Positions 35,491 to 47,756 are shown, counted from the first letter of the stretch. The stretch: DNA of 64,000 nt from Rhyacophila brunnea (GCA_022495005.1 JAGYXB010000607.1:62001-126000); one strand, 5' to 3'. The notes: a model not told the origin generated them from the sequence alone. A program made the numbers and translations.

Positions 35491-36003
35491 GGTTAAATTA
35501 AAGGTAGAGAATTCCCTTGGTATGGGTATTTAGCCCTATCCAACTCAAGTCGAAAGGTGATTACTGATTAGTCACATATAGATTTAATACAGATCTCATA
35601 AAAACAATAATTTTGGAGACAGGTGTAAATTATTTGATGGTCAAAATAAATGCATTTGAGATAAGTATAATTTTAAATAAAAACGCACTAAAGTGACACG
35701 AAGAAATGTGATATGTAATTATTACCAAACACGACGCATTAGAAGATCTCTCATGCACGCAATCACGAAGGCTATTAGATAAAAGCTACAAGGCTTCAAA
35801 ATTATTCCTAAGTACATAATACGTAAATGAACAATAAAAAAAACGTATGCACTTTTGACGCATTTTTACAGTGCTTGAATTGTATAGGAACGCACCGGAT
35901 TATAATTGCAGCTAGTAAACGAAATAAATATGGTATGATATTGATGACATCTAGCGAATGTTTCCACTTCAATACCGTTACGTAAAAAAATATAAATACA
36001 TAA
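35491..36003. other. No recognisable gene
   Basis: AT-rich; nothing supported. Confidence 0.4.
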
Positions 36004-36352
36004 ATGGTGGCCGCGCGGTTTAAGCGTCGGCCTATGGCTGGCCGTGGGTCCCAGGTTCGAATCCTGGGTCTGGCAAGTGCATATGTTGTTTTTCAGTAAG
36101 AGTCAGGGTATGGACCTAATGCCGGGTCCACACTGGCAACATGTCGCCGGCAACTTCGTTAAATTTTACGTTAATTATCATGCTTATCGTAAAATTTATC
36201 GAGGTTGCCGGCGACATGTTACCAGTGTGGACCCGGCATAATGTGTTGATCAAGTGGCTGACATCCATTTCTCGTAAAAACAAAAATCTGTTAATACAAA
36301 CCTCTACTCTGTGAAGGCCCACATGATCTTATTAGGATCGGTCATGGTCATT
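36004..36352 (+). mobile_element. tRNA-Leu/Ser-like SINE, interrupted by a palindromic MITE
   Basis: The head GTGGCCGCGCGGTTTAAGCG (A-box-like) is followed by a B-box GGTTCGAATCCTGG at about 36055-36068. The body AAGTGGCTGACATCCATTTC, TTAATACAAACCTC and ATTAGGATCGGTCATGGTCA ends in a T run. The acceptor arms do not pair, so this is a SINE and not a tRNA gene. The MITE at 36120-36238 splits the body. The same body without the MITE is seen at 38165-38372. Confidence 0.85.
36120..36238. mobile_element. 119-bp near-perfect palindromic MITE, Harbinger-like, TAA duplication
   Basis: The ends TGCCGGGTCCACACTGG and CCAGTGTGGACCCGGCA are inverted. The first 35 bp match the last 35 bp with one difference, and the inner ATAAATTTTACG/CGTAAAATTTA pairs continue the palindrome. 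TAA stands at 36117-36119 and 36239-36241. A 3-bp TAA/TTA duplication is typical of PIF/Harbinger. The uninterrupted SINE at 38165-38372 provides the empty-site comparison. Confidence 0.85.
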
Positions 36353-38164
36353 TTTTTTTAAATTGACATTGCTTAACTCATTCGCTGCTGACTAGATAAT
36401 GATTTTTTAATTACCACTTTTAAAATGCACGTTAATTACATCGATCGGCCACCTGGTCATTACGCGCCAGGTGCGTCTTCAGCGTCCAAAGTATTGCTCA
36501 GTTCTCTGAATGTTATTACTGCCATATGATTTTATAATTTACAGATAAAAATTTACTGCTCATTGAAATCCTTTCAAAGCATAGATATTCATAATATTAG
36601 ACACATAATAATACACAATACTATGCTTCATTGTACAAATTGCAATACTGAATGAATATATCAATACCGGTATTTCGGTATTTCTTATTGAATAGCGGTA
36701 TTAATACCGGTATAAGGTATATACATATATATAGGCAATGTAGGTATGTAGTAAAACTATTGAAATATTCATTTGGAATAGGAGAGGCAGCTTCTTTGGA
36801 AAGTATGAAAATAGTTATAATATAAAAATATTTTACTTTATATTTTATATATAAATTATATATATAATTTTATAATTATATTATAATAGTTATTAATAAT
36901 TTTAATCTTAAAAATCCCGCTAAGTTGACAATAATATGTAGAAATTAGATTGAAAAGTCTGAAAATATTCACTCACGGAAGATACCTACCAAAAATCCGT
37001 AGTATTAAATAATGACAGTAATGAATGATGCATACAACATCTCCAAGTATGAGTGTCTCTCTCGGTCAAATGGCGCTCGGTTCAAAGTTGAGAAACTGGT
37101 AAGGTTAAGTTGGAGAGATCTGGAAACAGGTTTGACTATAATACTTTGTTCCTGTCACCAATCGGTAAGGAAATCATTATGTCGGTACTTGAATAGTTAC
37201 CCATGCTCGGAAGTAGATAATATAGTATTCAAAAAAAAAATAAGAACTATTAATAATCATATATTTTTCAGAACAAAATTTCTGTGTTCCGGTGGTAATA
37301 ATATTGTCCACTTCGATCCCTGGCTGTTAATAATAACCTGTATTCTATTCAAACGACAGGTAAGTAACATCTTTTCTCATCTTATGACCAATTGAATATC
37401 ATTACCTGAGAAACTTTCTACTGGGCGCTGTTAGGTGGGAGTTACGTCATATCATTTTACCTGCATTCCGGCTGCAAGTGTCATTAAACATGCCCTTAAA
37501 TTTATAACGCATGCTATGATGGCATATTTACGACGTTAAGAATTACGTCTATTTTGGTATCTATTTAATTGCTCAAGATTTAATCTACTCAGCACAATTA
37601 GTATGTAACACTGCAATTAAATATAATTTAGAGAACATGTATGTAATACGTATTTTAATATTTATAAAAATATGATGATAAAAATAGCGTCCTAGACATG
37701 GACCCTCGGTAAACGGGAGATCCAGAGAGTAACAAAGTAACAAATGAGGTTTAAAATATTCAAATATCAACTACGAAAGAGCGAAGGTTAACGTTTTTAG
37801 CAAAACCTGTAATTTGATATATTTTACTGATAATTTTCTTTTAAATTTTAAATAATATATATGCATGACGTATAAATTGATTGTATATTGACTATATTTT
37901 ACTGATAAAAAATATTTATAAAATACATTATACAGATAAAAAACATTGTTCCCATAGAATGCACATATTATCTAGTTTTTTTTATAAATTAATGCCTATT
38001 TTAAACGAGAAAAACACTTTAAAATAAAAAAAAATACTTAATTAAAGTTTTCAAAGCACTCTCAGAAATATCGGGATCACTCTGATCGAAAATACATCCT
38101 CATAATTAGTGTTTTTTCCAAAGATTTTTTCTAGTATATATATGAGGTTCAATAACATCCGACC
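36353..38164. other. No recognisable gene
   Basis: 36580-36910 is very AT-rich, with TACCGGTAT and TATATA repeats. The 127-codon frame 37012-37395 has no domain I recognise. 37800-38050 is A/T low complexity. Confidence 0.4.
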
Positions 38165-38372
38165 ATGTCCGATCCTAATAAAATCATATATGCGTCTACA
38201 GAGTGGAGGTTTGTATTAACAGAATATTGTTTTTACCAGAAATGGATGTTAGCCACATGCTTAACCTAATAGGTCTATACTCCGACTCAAACAGAAATTG
38301 AAAAACCATATGTGTATTTGACCCATGCCACTATATGCCGACGCCTAAGCCGCTCGGCCATCGTATGCGTCA
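38165..38372 (-). mobile_element. tRNA-derived SINE copy, uninterrupted body
   Basis: On the minus strand it starts ACGATGGCCGAGCGGCTTAG, a clear A-box. The body runs GACCTATTAGGTTAAGCATG, GGCTAACATCCATTTCTGG, TTAATACAAACCTCCACTC and TTAGGATCGGACATGG. The B-box region is partly lost (CATGGGTCAAATAC). The tail motif TTCTCAAATCTTGTTAATTA at 38405-38425 lies just outside on the other strand. Confidence 0.8.
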
Positions 38373-38459
38373 AATGAGCATGGGTTTTCAAATTCTTTAT
38401 GTTAAATTCTCAAATCTTGTTAATTATTCGTAGAATAAAAAAATATTTATTTATGAAAA

Positions 38460-40262
38460 GCTTCTTCTTTCTTCTTTTGCCATATCCGCCCCTTAACTGG
38501 AGCATATGGACACCACGCGGCGCCTCCAAGAATCCCTGTCGCTCGCCAGTCTTCTTGCTTCGTTCCAGGTCAAACCAGCATCTCGTAGCTCCGCCGTATA
38601 CACTCTGTAGATTGTATTTAGCGGCCTTCCAGGACGCCGGAATCCGGTCGGCTTGAAGAACAGGCAAGCCAGGTTGAAGTTCTCTTCTGGCATCCGCAGC
38701 ACGTGGCCGAGCCAGGTCCAACGTCGCCTCTTCACTTTCAGCGTGATGAGAGGCTGCTTGGTGCGTTCTCTTATCTTATCGTTGCTCCTAAAGTCATACC
38801 ACCGCACACCCAGTATTCGTCGCAAACATCTGTTTTCGAAACTCAGTATACGGTTGCTCTGAGTTCGCTACCGTAAAGCAGCACCGTCAGAATGCAAGCG
38901 TCGAATTGGCGGCATTTGGTTTTGACCGAGTACAATCGTGAGTCCCAGACATTCCGCATCGAGTTGAATATTGCTCCAGCCATTCCCATTCGGATAGCGA
39001 GCTCTTTCTGCAAAATGCCATCTCCCGTGATGTGTACCCCCAGGTACTTGAAGCTGTCGACGCTCTCGATGTTTTGTCCGTGGCTAATCAGAGGGAAATC
39101 TGGATCAGGACAAGTACTATTACACAAAACATTGGTTTTCATCGCGTTGATTTTCAAACCAACGCGAGAGGAGTTGTTATGCAACCTGTCGATTGTCTCT
39201 TGAATGCCCTCGATTGAGTTATCGAATAGGACAGCGTCATCGGCGTATTCTAGGTCGCATAGCTTCACCGTGGGGGTAACAGGTATGCCTCGGTCGGATG
39301 GTATTGACTTCCGTAGTATGAAGTCAAAGAGAATGATGAAGAGAAACGGTGCAAGGACACAACCCTGTCTGACTCCGGTCGTGACCCCGAACCATTCCGT
39401 GACAGTGTCTCAATTCTGACACAGCAATCGCTATTCTCGTGTAGGCTTTTGATTATGGCAATAATCTTGGGAGGGATCCCGCATGCTCCCAGTATCGTCC
39501 AGAGGGAGGGGCGGTGCGGGTTGTCGAAAGCCTTCTCATAATCCACAAAGCAGCAGGCCATCGGACTGTTCAGCTTCTAGTTCTGCTGGAAAAGACATCG
39601 AAGGTTGTGGATTTGGTCTGCACACGCTCGACCAGGTAGAAACCCGGCTTGGTTTTTCCTGAGGACGTGCATTATTGGGTCCCTTATTCTCATCAAAATG
39701 ATGTTTGCCAAAGTCTTTCCCGGAACACTGAGTAGCGTAATGCCTCGGTAATTGTCGCAGCTTAGAGGGTCACCTTTTTTAAGAAGTTTGATGATTTCAC
39801 CGTTCACCCAGTCCCTTGGGCAGCGCTCTTCTTCCCACACCTTTGTCATCAGATGAAACATAGGGTGCAGGATTGCGCTCAAGCTGTACTGAGGAATTCA
39901 GGATGAATCCTGTCTCCCTCCGTTCTTGAGCCTTTTCACAGCTGATTTTATCTCGGTGTGCGTGGGCGAGCAATCGGAAATGTCGGTCGCTCGGGGAATG
40001 TCCAAAAGTAAAGCTTCCGCAGATATGTCAAAAGGATCCAAAGGGGGTGGGCGGTTAAGCACTCCGCAGCAATGATTCTTCCAAATCTTCTTGACACATT
40101 CTGCGTCAGACTCTATTGCTCCACTGGGACCACGAGTGGCTCCGGGAGTCGGTGGTCGCCTGCCGCAGACTTCACGGGTGATTCGGAAGAGTTTCCTGGT
40201 GTCATTTCTGCTTGCTGCCTCCTCTGCCGCTTTAATTTGCCGGTTCATATTGAAAAGCTGCG
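38460..40262 (-). pseudogene. RTE-clade LINE ORF2, 5'-truncated and frameshifted
   Basis: Minus-strand frames in order: 40248-39898 (LFRITREVCG, VLNRPPPLDPFDI, KSAVKRLKNGG); 39882-39577 (EIIKLLKKGDPLSCDNYRGI, QAGFLPGRACADQIHNLRCL). Next are 39561-39265 (MACCFVDYEKAFDNPHRPSL, RT motif A, then a frame shift that spoils motif B) and 39268-38843 (LEYADDAVLFD with the catalytic YADD, then SFKYLGVHI and RLYSVKTKC). Last is 38825-38493 (RRILGVRWYD, WTWLGHVLRMP, GLTWNEARRLASDRDSWRR). The endonuclease half is absent and a short block around the RT APG..I region is deleted. The 3' end is a GAA/AAG-rich tail at 38460-38478. It belongs to a different subfamily from the 58-61 kb element: motifs agree but linkers differ widely. 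Confidence 0.9.
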
Positions 40263-41099
40263 CTGTTAAAAAAGCTCAAAAAAAATCTTGTGCTTATTCT
40301 TGAAGATGATAATATATATAAATAAAGCTACCGGTGAACAGCTTAGAAAGCTAAAAAAAGCTCTTGAATCTAGTTCTGAAGACTATATTTTCATAACCGG
40401 CGGCTCGTATCAAGATAACTACTATGTTTTTTTTGTCGGGAAATCCATATTTTTTCCCTCCCGAATAACTTTCTGCTTATTTTTGATGGTGAGGCAACAA
40501 GCAGACAAGGGTCTGCTTTGATCAAAGCTATTATTAATTGTATAGATAAACTGTTGTTATTCTTCATTTTACTAGTCATAATACCAACATCGTAATAACG
40601 TGTTAATATTTCAACTATCTATGCTTATTTTCCTATAAAAGTTTAATGATTAGTTTATTGACAATGAACAATAATATTACGTTTCAATCATATAATCAAA
40701 ACGCAGTTTCTATTTACACACTCTATGGACGAGGAATGATTTAGTGGCTACTGAGCTTTGTTATAATATGTAAAATGCAGTACACATATTTATTCATATT
40801 CAAGAATATATCATTGTACCTTGTATGTCGTAATGGTCGATTAGTTTGAAATCAACTCTCGCTCTGGTGCATTTGATAATTGAGATTTGATTGCCTTGAA
40901 AAAGAAAATTATAAAAAAACAAACTTGTTACGATTTCTAAATGAGTTTCATCTTCCATCGACCATAATCAATATTACATATATATATATATATTTCAATA
41001 GGCGTATAACATAAAAAGACTATATAATTAAATTGTTACAAGAAGTAAGACAGTAACCATATACATATATTCATCTAGGCTAGTCAAGTATGGGAATGG
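40263..41099. other. No recognisable gene
   Basis: A 77-codon plus frame at 40288-40521 (KATGEQLRKLKKALESSSED near its start) is not recognised. It might be a relic of another element. A short (AT)n run is at about 40978-40992. Confidence 0.35.
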
Positions 41100-41500
41100 T
41101 GGAATTCTTTGGGGTAGTGACTAGTGAGTTTGCTTTTCCCTCTATCACCCGCCACTTCTTCATACCCGTTAGCCGGGGTATACCGTGGTGTAACGTACCT
41201 TAAGTGCCCTTCCGATTTGTGATGAGATTATCCTAATAACAATTTCACTGTTTGGCAAGAGGTAACAAGACATTGTTTGGCCTGCACTATAGTGTGAGTG
41301 GTTTATATTCTGACATATTACATTACGGTCAATCTTCACTGAGAAAACCTTCTCATTCACCGTAAAATGCCGACTGGTTTGTTCGTCATAATATAAAGAA
41401 TTCGGAGATTCTATTGGACCAAACTGAGAGAGCATGGAGGCAAAACCAACGTGTCCTGTTAAGAACTGAAAAATCCAATGGTCCGGAGTCAATCTGGTAA
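41100..41500 (-). pseudogene. R1/I-like LINE 3' end, decayed
   Basis: The minus-strand frame from 41492 reads DHWIFQFLTGHVGFASMLSQ, then FGPIESPNS and YDEQTSRHFTVNE. It resembles the LTGHG.F...L.RFG...SP.C..C.......H pattern after the RNase H/RT region of R1-type LINEs, with the cysteines lost. The following sequence down to about 41100 is likely its 3' UTR. No TSD was found. Confidence 0.6.
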
Positions 41501-43951
41501 TGTTAATGCGCCACTTTATATTTTGAAAAAAAAAAACAAATACGCTTTGAAGAGGATATCCATTACCCTTTATACGTCATAAGTCTGGGTATGTACGATA
41601 ACTCTTCGATCGCACCAACACATGGCAGAGAGCTGAAAACTGGCAGCAATGTAACCCTTAAACTCTTTATTGATCAATAAGACAATCTACCTTGGAGGTC
41701 CACCACGTGTAGGTACATACTTGACTAGAGTAATCAGTTACCTCTTTAAAATATGATGTATGAACACATATTATTAGAATCAGAGTTTGAAGATAAAATA
41801 TGAATAACCAAATTACGTATTGTTTTCTTTCCCACAATTACCAATACAAATCGTCTATCGTAGTTTATACATAATATACATATTATATTGCTGTAGTTTT
41901 TGTTTGTGAATCACTTAGTAAGAAAGTGACTAATCACATTTTTTTAATTGCGAATTTCGATTGCTTTAGTTTTCATATTACACAGAATTCTAGCGTTGTT
42001 TTTGCAAAAAATAAATGATAGTAATGCTCTGTAATTGAATAAAGTGAAAGAACACTTAAATAATTTTATTTTAATTATACTATAAAAAATACGATTAAAA
42101 CACCTGGGATTGCTGATATATCAATATCACAGTCAGTTCAGGGCAGATTTTAAAAGAAAACATCTTTACTACAGGTTTCTATATTATTACGAAGAGAGCG
42201 TCGCATTTTTGTTTTTAAATATTTAGTTATTTTATTTGCAGGGCATGTACCACGTTTTGTCACTAATTATATTTTAACCGATTAAAATTATATGTGATTT
42301 ATTTTAACGTTATATAACATATCGATTAATTCGTCCGGTTATAACTGCTAATAATATAATTCGAGTGTATATCAAATTCTGTCTGTTTATATTATGTATA
42401 ATTATAACTCAAAATACGAGTACAACTGGACCAATATTGAAGAAACTTATATAGCTTATTTATAGACTATATTATTACAAATTTACTTGATTATTATTGT
42501 TAATACTTTCAACAATATACAGTTTTACTAGTATATATTAGTAATATTACCTATTATATTTTCTGAATACATATAAAACGACCAGTGTTGCCAACTGTCA
42601 TTCACAAAAATATGCCAGATAGCGGAAGGAAATGATAGATTTTTTCAAAATTTGAAAAAGTGTCTAGAAACTAGTATTTAAAAAAAAAATAAGTCATAAT
42701 TATTTACAAGATTATACATTGTTTTTATAAGAACAAATAACGAAGAATAATTTAGAATTTTACAACAATTAAGTAGATATAGACAAAATAAGTCATAAAA
42801 TTAAAATGTAACATTTATTTTATTTGTAAGACAAAATGTACAAAAGACCAGAATGTTGATTTTCATGCAAATGTCAAATTTTCTTATGGATTTTTTTTAA
42901 GCTATTCGCGTTGACGAAGAATGTCAAACTTAACGCCACACGCCAGATGCCAATTTTGTAAGCTAAATACTTTAAAAATGCTAGATCTGACAAGAAAACG
43001 CCGTAAGTGGGCGACGCTGAAAACGACATAAGATCGCTATATTAAATAGGTACAATATTTTTATCATCAACAAGAACCTTATCCAATTCCAATTTATGCT
43101 TTTTTGTTGGTTCTTTACTGGTCTCCCGCATATAAAAACATAACCATACGCAACAATGCAGTAGAGAATTTGTTTTTAACAAATGGATGGTTTATTAATT
43201 TGAAATTTGACCTGACCAACCAACTGAAAATTTCGTTGCTACTACTCTGCGTGCCTGTAAATTTTAATACCGTGTCTGGCACGTTGAATGTAACTTAAGC
43301 CGTACAACGGAAGCACGTTTAAAGACACGAATGTTTATTCACGTTCGCCTGTATTAATATTAACATATTAATTATTGTTTCAAATATGTATTTTTTTAAT
43401 AACGTACAAAAGCGCAAGTAACGATGGATACTCGAATCTCTAGTCAAAGGTCATCGTTTGAAACGGCGCCGAATTTTTAAGTCACGCCCATTGCATTTCA
43501 AGAATGAAGAAAAAAATACAATGCGAAAAAAATTCGGCGAATTTCTCTAGCCGTTGTGTACAAAAAAAATAAACGTTGCGAATCTGATAAGACGCGTATG
43601 TTTAATAAACGAACATGCGCGAAGTATCTCTCCCAGTTGAATGATTGATAAATTATTAAGACGATTCATGAGATGATGAGTAAATTATAATAGTTATGTA
43701 GATGGAATTAGATATGGTTAATAATTATGCCTTGTATAGGATTTAATAAGACGTGTAGAAATCTTGCGCACACTAATTTACTCTACTATACTGGAGGTTT
43801 CGTCAAATTCAATCGGTATTATTAATTTGTTCAATATACTGGAGGGATTTCATCTTATCGAACGGCGTATAGTAAAGATGCTAGTATTGCATTAAGATAA
43901 TAATTAAGTTCTTAAATCTTCATAAATATTACATTAACGATATTTATAATA
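41501..43951. other. No recognisable gene; two weak repeat segments
   Basis: Very AT-rich. 42935-43005 matches 25601-25690. At 43435-43560 there is a degenerate foldback with a tRNA-like GTTTGAAACGGCGCCGAATT on one side and AAAAAATTCGGCG on the other. The frame 43104-43298 has no motif. Confidence 0.4.
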
Positions 43952-44438
43952 TGAACATACATAATTTTGAAAACACTTCTGAGAAAATATATTATAACTA
44001 GTAGAAAAAATCTTTTTGAAAAAAGTAAGACACCCCGCAGGAATCGAATGTGCATCTCTCGGGTATCGCGCCCATGCACATAAACCACTATGCTGAATGT
44101 ATCATACGTGATTTTTAACTAATGATTTATAATACTCTCTGAAGCGTTTTCCAAATTGAGCTACTATTTTATTAAGGTTTTTGTATTTTAAATAAAAGCA
44201 GGTATTACTTTAATTACTAACCGACGTTACAGATCACTCCAAGATTTTTTGTCGTAACTTACTTGAACTTGCTAATAAGTATTAAAAGACATTAGTTAAA
44301 ATGTGTTGCAATTAATGTTGCATGGGCGCGAAACCCGAGGTTCGATTCCTGCGGGGTGTCTTACTTTTTTCAAGAAGATTCTGTTGGTTATAATAATATG
44401 TTTTCTCAGAATTGTTTTCAAAAAGTATGTATGTTCAA
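43952..44438. mobile_element. Long inverted repeat with tRNA-like cores
   Basis: The left arm (43952-44085) and right arm (about 44315-44438) are reverse complements over some 125 bp with small gaps. Shared blocks, reading inward, are GAACATACAT, TTTTGAAAAC, TTCTGAGAAAA, TTGAAAAAAGTAAGACACCC, CGCAGGAATCGAA and GCGCCCATGCA. Both arms contain a tRNA-like T-arm (GGTTCGATTCCTGCGGGGTG on the right). About 230 bp of AT-rich spacer separates them. It is either two SINE copies head to head or a foldback element containing a tRNA-like piece. Confidence 0.75.
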
Positions 44439-44510
44439 CAATTAGAATGTTGCATTCTTAAATCTTGTGAATTATTCGTTGAATAAAAAAATAGTTAATT
44501 AAAGATATTT
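44439..44510 (+). repeat. Shared tail of the SINE-like family
   Basis: AGAATGTTGCATTCTTAAAT, CTTGTGAATTATTCGTTGAA and TAAAAAAATAGTTAATTA. The same tail is at 13672, 34215, 38405 and 50918 on the plus strand, and at 47244 and 52768 on the minus strand, behind different bodies. Confidence 0.7.
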
Positions 44511-45239
44511 ATATGATTTTGTATCGTAATATTTGGTTTTAGGGTTATTATTATTTTTTCTTCTTGCTTCTTCAAACGATGATGACATATTATATTCTAT
44601 AAAATTTAGGTACTCGTATAAATGGAGGCACTAAAGTCAAACGTCCTTTTATCGTCGCCATTATTTATTAGGAGTTGCTATTGCATATCTGTTAACGAAG
44701 AGCTTATGGCCATTGGTCGTAGGTCGTTCAAATAATTTTCAACAGTAGGTGCGATGAAATTTGGCACTCGTCGCCAATCGGAGACCGAAACTCGAAGTGT
44801 ACGCACGTCGATTTGTTTTGTCATGGCGTCGGATGAATATATTCTTAAATCGTGTAAAGATGACTAAAAAACTTCACGAATGTATTTGAAAAAGAAAACA
44901 TGTCAATGAACATACTATTATTATTAGTAATATAACAATAAACATAACATTAAATGGACGGACGTTGAATTTTTATGACAAAATATATATCGTTCGGCAC
45001 GCGTCATTTGCACAATCCGCGCATCACCTAGACACGATCATTTTAGACCATGCCTCAACTGAAGTATAGCCTTAAGTTTATGGCATGCTAAAATGGTCGT
45101 TTAAGACACTTCAAAAATAATATTTTTTTACTATGAGTCCCACAAGTTTTGTTTTAATTTTAAATATTATGTATATATTATGTAGTAAATGAATTTAATT
45201 ACGTTTTAATAATTCACAAACCAGCACATAATATATAAT
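44511..45239. other. No recognisable gene
   Basis: AT-rich apart from 44750-44830; nothing supported. Confidence 0.4.
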
Positions 45240-45323
45240 ATTTCCACGAGACTGAGTGATAATTGCGGGAATTTCACGAACCGGAGCTGTGTTCCGATGC
45301 GTTCCGGTCCATTTCATGCGCTG
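45240..45323 (-). mobile_element. hAT MITE, partial copy (same family as 6922)
   Basis: On the minus strand it starts CAGCGCATGAAATGGACCGG, then GGTTCGTGAAATT and CAGTCTCGTGGAAATATTAT. This matches the first 85 bp of the MITE at 6922. Confidence 0.75.
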
Positions 45324-45948
45324 AGAAAAATAATATACTTATTCGAATGGAGATAGAACAAAATGATCCCTATTTTAATTCCTACCATAGAACAAAAATC
45401 TTTTAAAGATGATTTAAAAGCAATATTACTCGTTATCCAAACGATCATCACTACAATAAATTATATCATATTCTTTTCTTGTATTTACCTTTACCTTCAT
45501 CTAATGTGCATTTATCGCTACTGCTATATTATTTTCTACTAGGTCACTACATTTTCGATTAATCTACACTAAGCAATCGATAGCGTATTAATAACATATT
45601 CTCTGTAAGTTTTCAATGTACAACCTTGTTGTGAAAATACTGTCAGGTAATTGAAGAAGGCGAAGGTCGCAGGTCAACAGCTTATCTTACCTGTTCAGCG
45701 GGAGCCGCTTTCATCTTTCGTTCATATTATTTACTACTTCCAGTTATACCTGTTATACAGTATGTAGTAAAAATATGCATAATATAGTAAGTAAATACCA
45801 AGAGATAATAATTTTGAGTTAAAAATGATTTACGATAATCTAAAAATAGCAATGAGGTGACGTTTTATATTTCAATATTTGTTTGATTCTTGAAACATGT
45901 TTTTTTATTTATATTATGTGACTTAACGAATTAGAAGATAATTTCGAA
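45324..45948. other. No recognisable gene
   Basis: AT-rich; nothing supported. Confidence 0.4.
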
Positions 45949-45956
45949 TACCTACC

Positions 45957-46332
45957 CAGTGACGTCCCATGGGGGTAGACAGATTGAGCGTCGCTTGGGG
46001 GCGGCAGTTACTCGAAGGGCGGCAAATCGAGGACAATCATTTAGGATAATATATAGAAATAACTACCTAAACTAAGTTATAACAAAAATATCTTTCCATT
46101 AAAAAATTCAGCTCACTGGTTGGAAACAAAATGTATTAATAAACATTCTAAAAGGTTTAACAGGACTGTAATGTTTTTGTCGAGTTCGCGATGACTAGCT
46201 TACTTCCGTTGCCTTTCGACGTCCATGGTGACCAGAAACGACACGTGCACGGATGATACAAAATATTGTATAAAAAGTGGGGCGACATTTTGGCGCTGCC
46301 CAGGGGCGGCATTTTGTCTCGGGACGTCACTG
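45957..46332. mobile_element. hAT MITE with CAGTGACGTCCC ends, 376 bp
   Basis: CAGTGACGTCCC at the left and GGGACGTCACTG at the right are exact inverted ends. The flanks TACCTACC (45949-45956) and TATCTACC (46333-46340) agree in 7 of 8 positions. Opposite orientation to the copy at 32178. Confidence 0.92.
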
Positions 46333-46609
46333 TATCTACCTCATATTATACTTGACTAAAACCACTACTTATGAAAGCTAAATATTGTATTCCTAATAGC
46401 AATGTTACATATCTGTATGTATTATTGATTTACTAAAATTAACTATGTTTAGTTACAAATTTTATATAATAAAGTAAACATTGATGTGAATATTGTTGTG
46501 GACAAAATATCTCAAAACAAGAATGCAAATTTTTGTAAGCAGTTAATATTACAATTTGTTAGAATTAATTTTTCAAACACATACAATATGACATGTGTTA
46601 ATTGTGTGT

Positions 46610-46960
46610 GGCAATATTTTATTTATTTATGTATTTATTAAAAATGACATATTAAATACATTAATTCAAAACATTCACAACATGACATTTAGTTAAAATA
46701 AAAAGAACACGTATGTAATCCAAGCTATAATTATACTTAAATACAAATGAACGAATAGAGAGAAAAATACTGATAAAATCGATTTTTCACATAGAAACAA
46801 AATACATAGTGCATCATCATGTGCATGTCTACGTCTCTAGGAAGCGCATTGACCAACCACACAGCCCTCACTATTGGTGCCTGATAAGCCTACGAGGAAA
46901 CAGTTTTTATCCAGAAGTGTTATTGCTGCGACCACGCATGTAATTCTTTTTTTTTTGGAA
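46610..46960 (-). pseudogene. Jockey/CR1-type LINE 3' end, short and decayed
   Basis: On the minus strand one frame reads PIVRAVWLVNALPRDVDMH, matching the PL.RAL.LLN.L..DIDIF end of Jockey/CR1-type proteins. A 3' UTR with the same TTCACAACATGACATTTA (plus strand) as the fragment at 23641 follows, ending in a TAAAT-rich tail. Upstream coding is frameshifted. Confidence 0.65.
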
Positions 46961-47243
46961 ACTATACCACGTGAGAGCAGGGGAAAGTGTTTTTATTACT
47001 CACTTTAAAATATATGTCGACACGTAAGTAGAATAGAATAAAAATGTTGTAAAGACATGCACGCATTTGCAATAGGTAGCTATTCTTAATGCAGTGTAGT
47101 TGTTGGTTGAGTTCATTCATATGTTTACGAAAGAATTAAATTTGTATAAGCATGATACTCGTATATTACTAGGTTCATTTACGATAGATTTTTCAGAATA
47201 TGAATGAATTCCAATTTGTCAGTTTTCGTTAATAATTATCAAG
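46961..47243. other. No recognisable gene
   Basis: AT-rich spacer. Confidence 0.4.
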
Positions 47244-47535
47244 TAATAAACTATTTTTTTTATTCAACAAATAAGACACAAGATTTTAGAATGTAACATT
47301 CTATATATTGAACATACATTAAACTACAAGCATCATATTTTGATAAGCATTTCATGTAAGAAATACTAGTTAAAATTATTGTAATTAAGTAGGATGCCCG
47401 TAGCTTAATTGGAAAAACACTATGCCTAGAGTCAGGTATCAGCTTTTTCTAAAATGGATTTTTTCTAGTGAGTATATATTATATATGTATGATATGTTTT
47501 CAAATTATGTATGTTCAATTACCACTTGATTAATA
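47244..47535. mobile_element. SINE-like/foldback element with tRNA-like centre
   Basis: It begins with the inverted tail AATAAACTATTTTTTTTATT, then TTGAACATACATTAAA, then ATAAGCATTTCATGTAAGAA, a tRNA-like GCCCGTAGCTTAATTGG, and TTTTCAAATTATGTATGTTC. The first and last of these (TTGAACATACAT and ATGTATGTTCAA) are inverted. The central blocks recur in reverse at 52768-53090. Confidence 0.65.
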
Positions 47536-47570
47536 GTAGGTTATTAGGTTAGTAGACTATTACATAGAAC

Positions 47571-47756
47571 TAAGGGTTTCGTAGCCGTAGCCAACCCTTC
47601 CTCACCCTGCAGTGGTTCTACGAAAGAGATATACGCACTACAGGTCTCACAAAGCGTGAGACGCGAGACATGACTATGGACAGAGGAAAGTGTCGCAACC
47701 GTATGCTTGCCCTATGCCCCAACGCTGGAGCGTAATAGGGTGAAATAAGTAAGTAA
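47571..47756 (+). pseudogene. RTE LINE 3' fragment with AAGT tail
   Basis: It matches 61086-61258 of the RTE element: CCCTTCCTCACCCTGCAG, GGTCTCACAAAG, GACAGAGGAAAGTGTCG, TGCTTGCCCTATGCCCCAAC, then TAATAGGGTGAAA. It ends TAAGTAAGTAATTAA and not in a GAA tail. Insertion occurred only about 190 bp from the 3' end, a typical severe 5' truncation. Confidence 0.88.

Noticed and set aside
36004..36075. tRNA gene
   Set aside because: A-box and B-box are good, but the acceptor strands do not pair and a SINE body follows that is repeated elsewhere.
37012..37395. 127-codon plus-strand open frame
   Set aside because: No recognisable domain. Length is within chance expectation over 64 kb and six frames.
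38410..38721. Open frames on both strands inside the antisense RTE copy (also 58378-59929 minus, 59835-60122 plus)
   Set aside because: Shadows of the LINE coding frame; none has its own motifs.
44315..44370. tRNA gene (GGTTCGATTCC T-arm)
   Set aside because: Only the 3' half is tRNA-like, and the same segment is present inverted at 44030, as part of a repeat.
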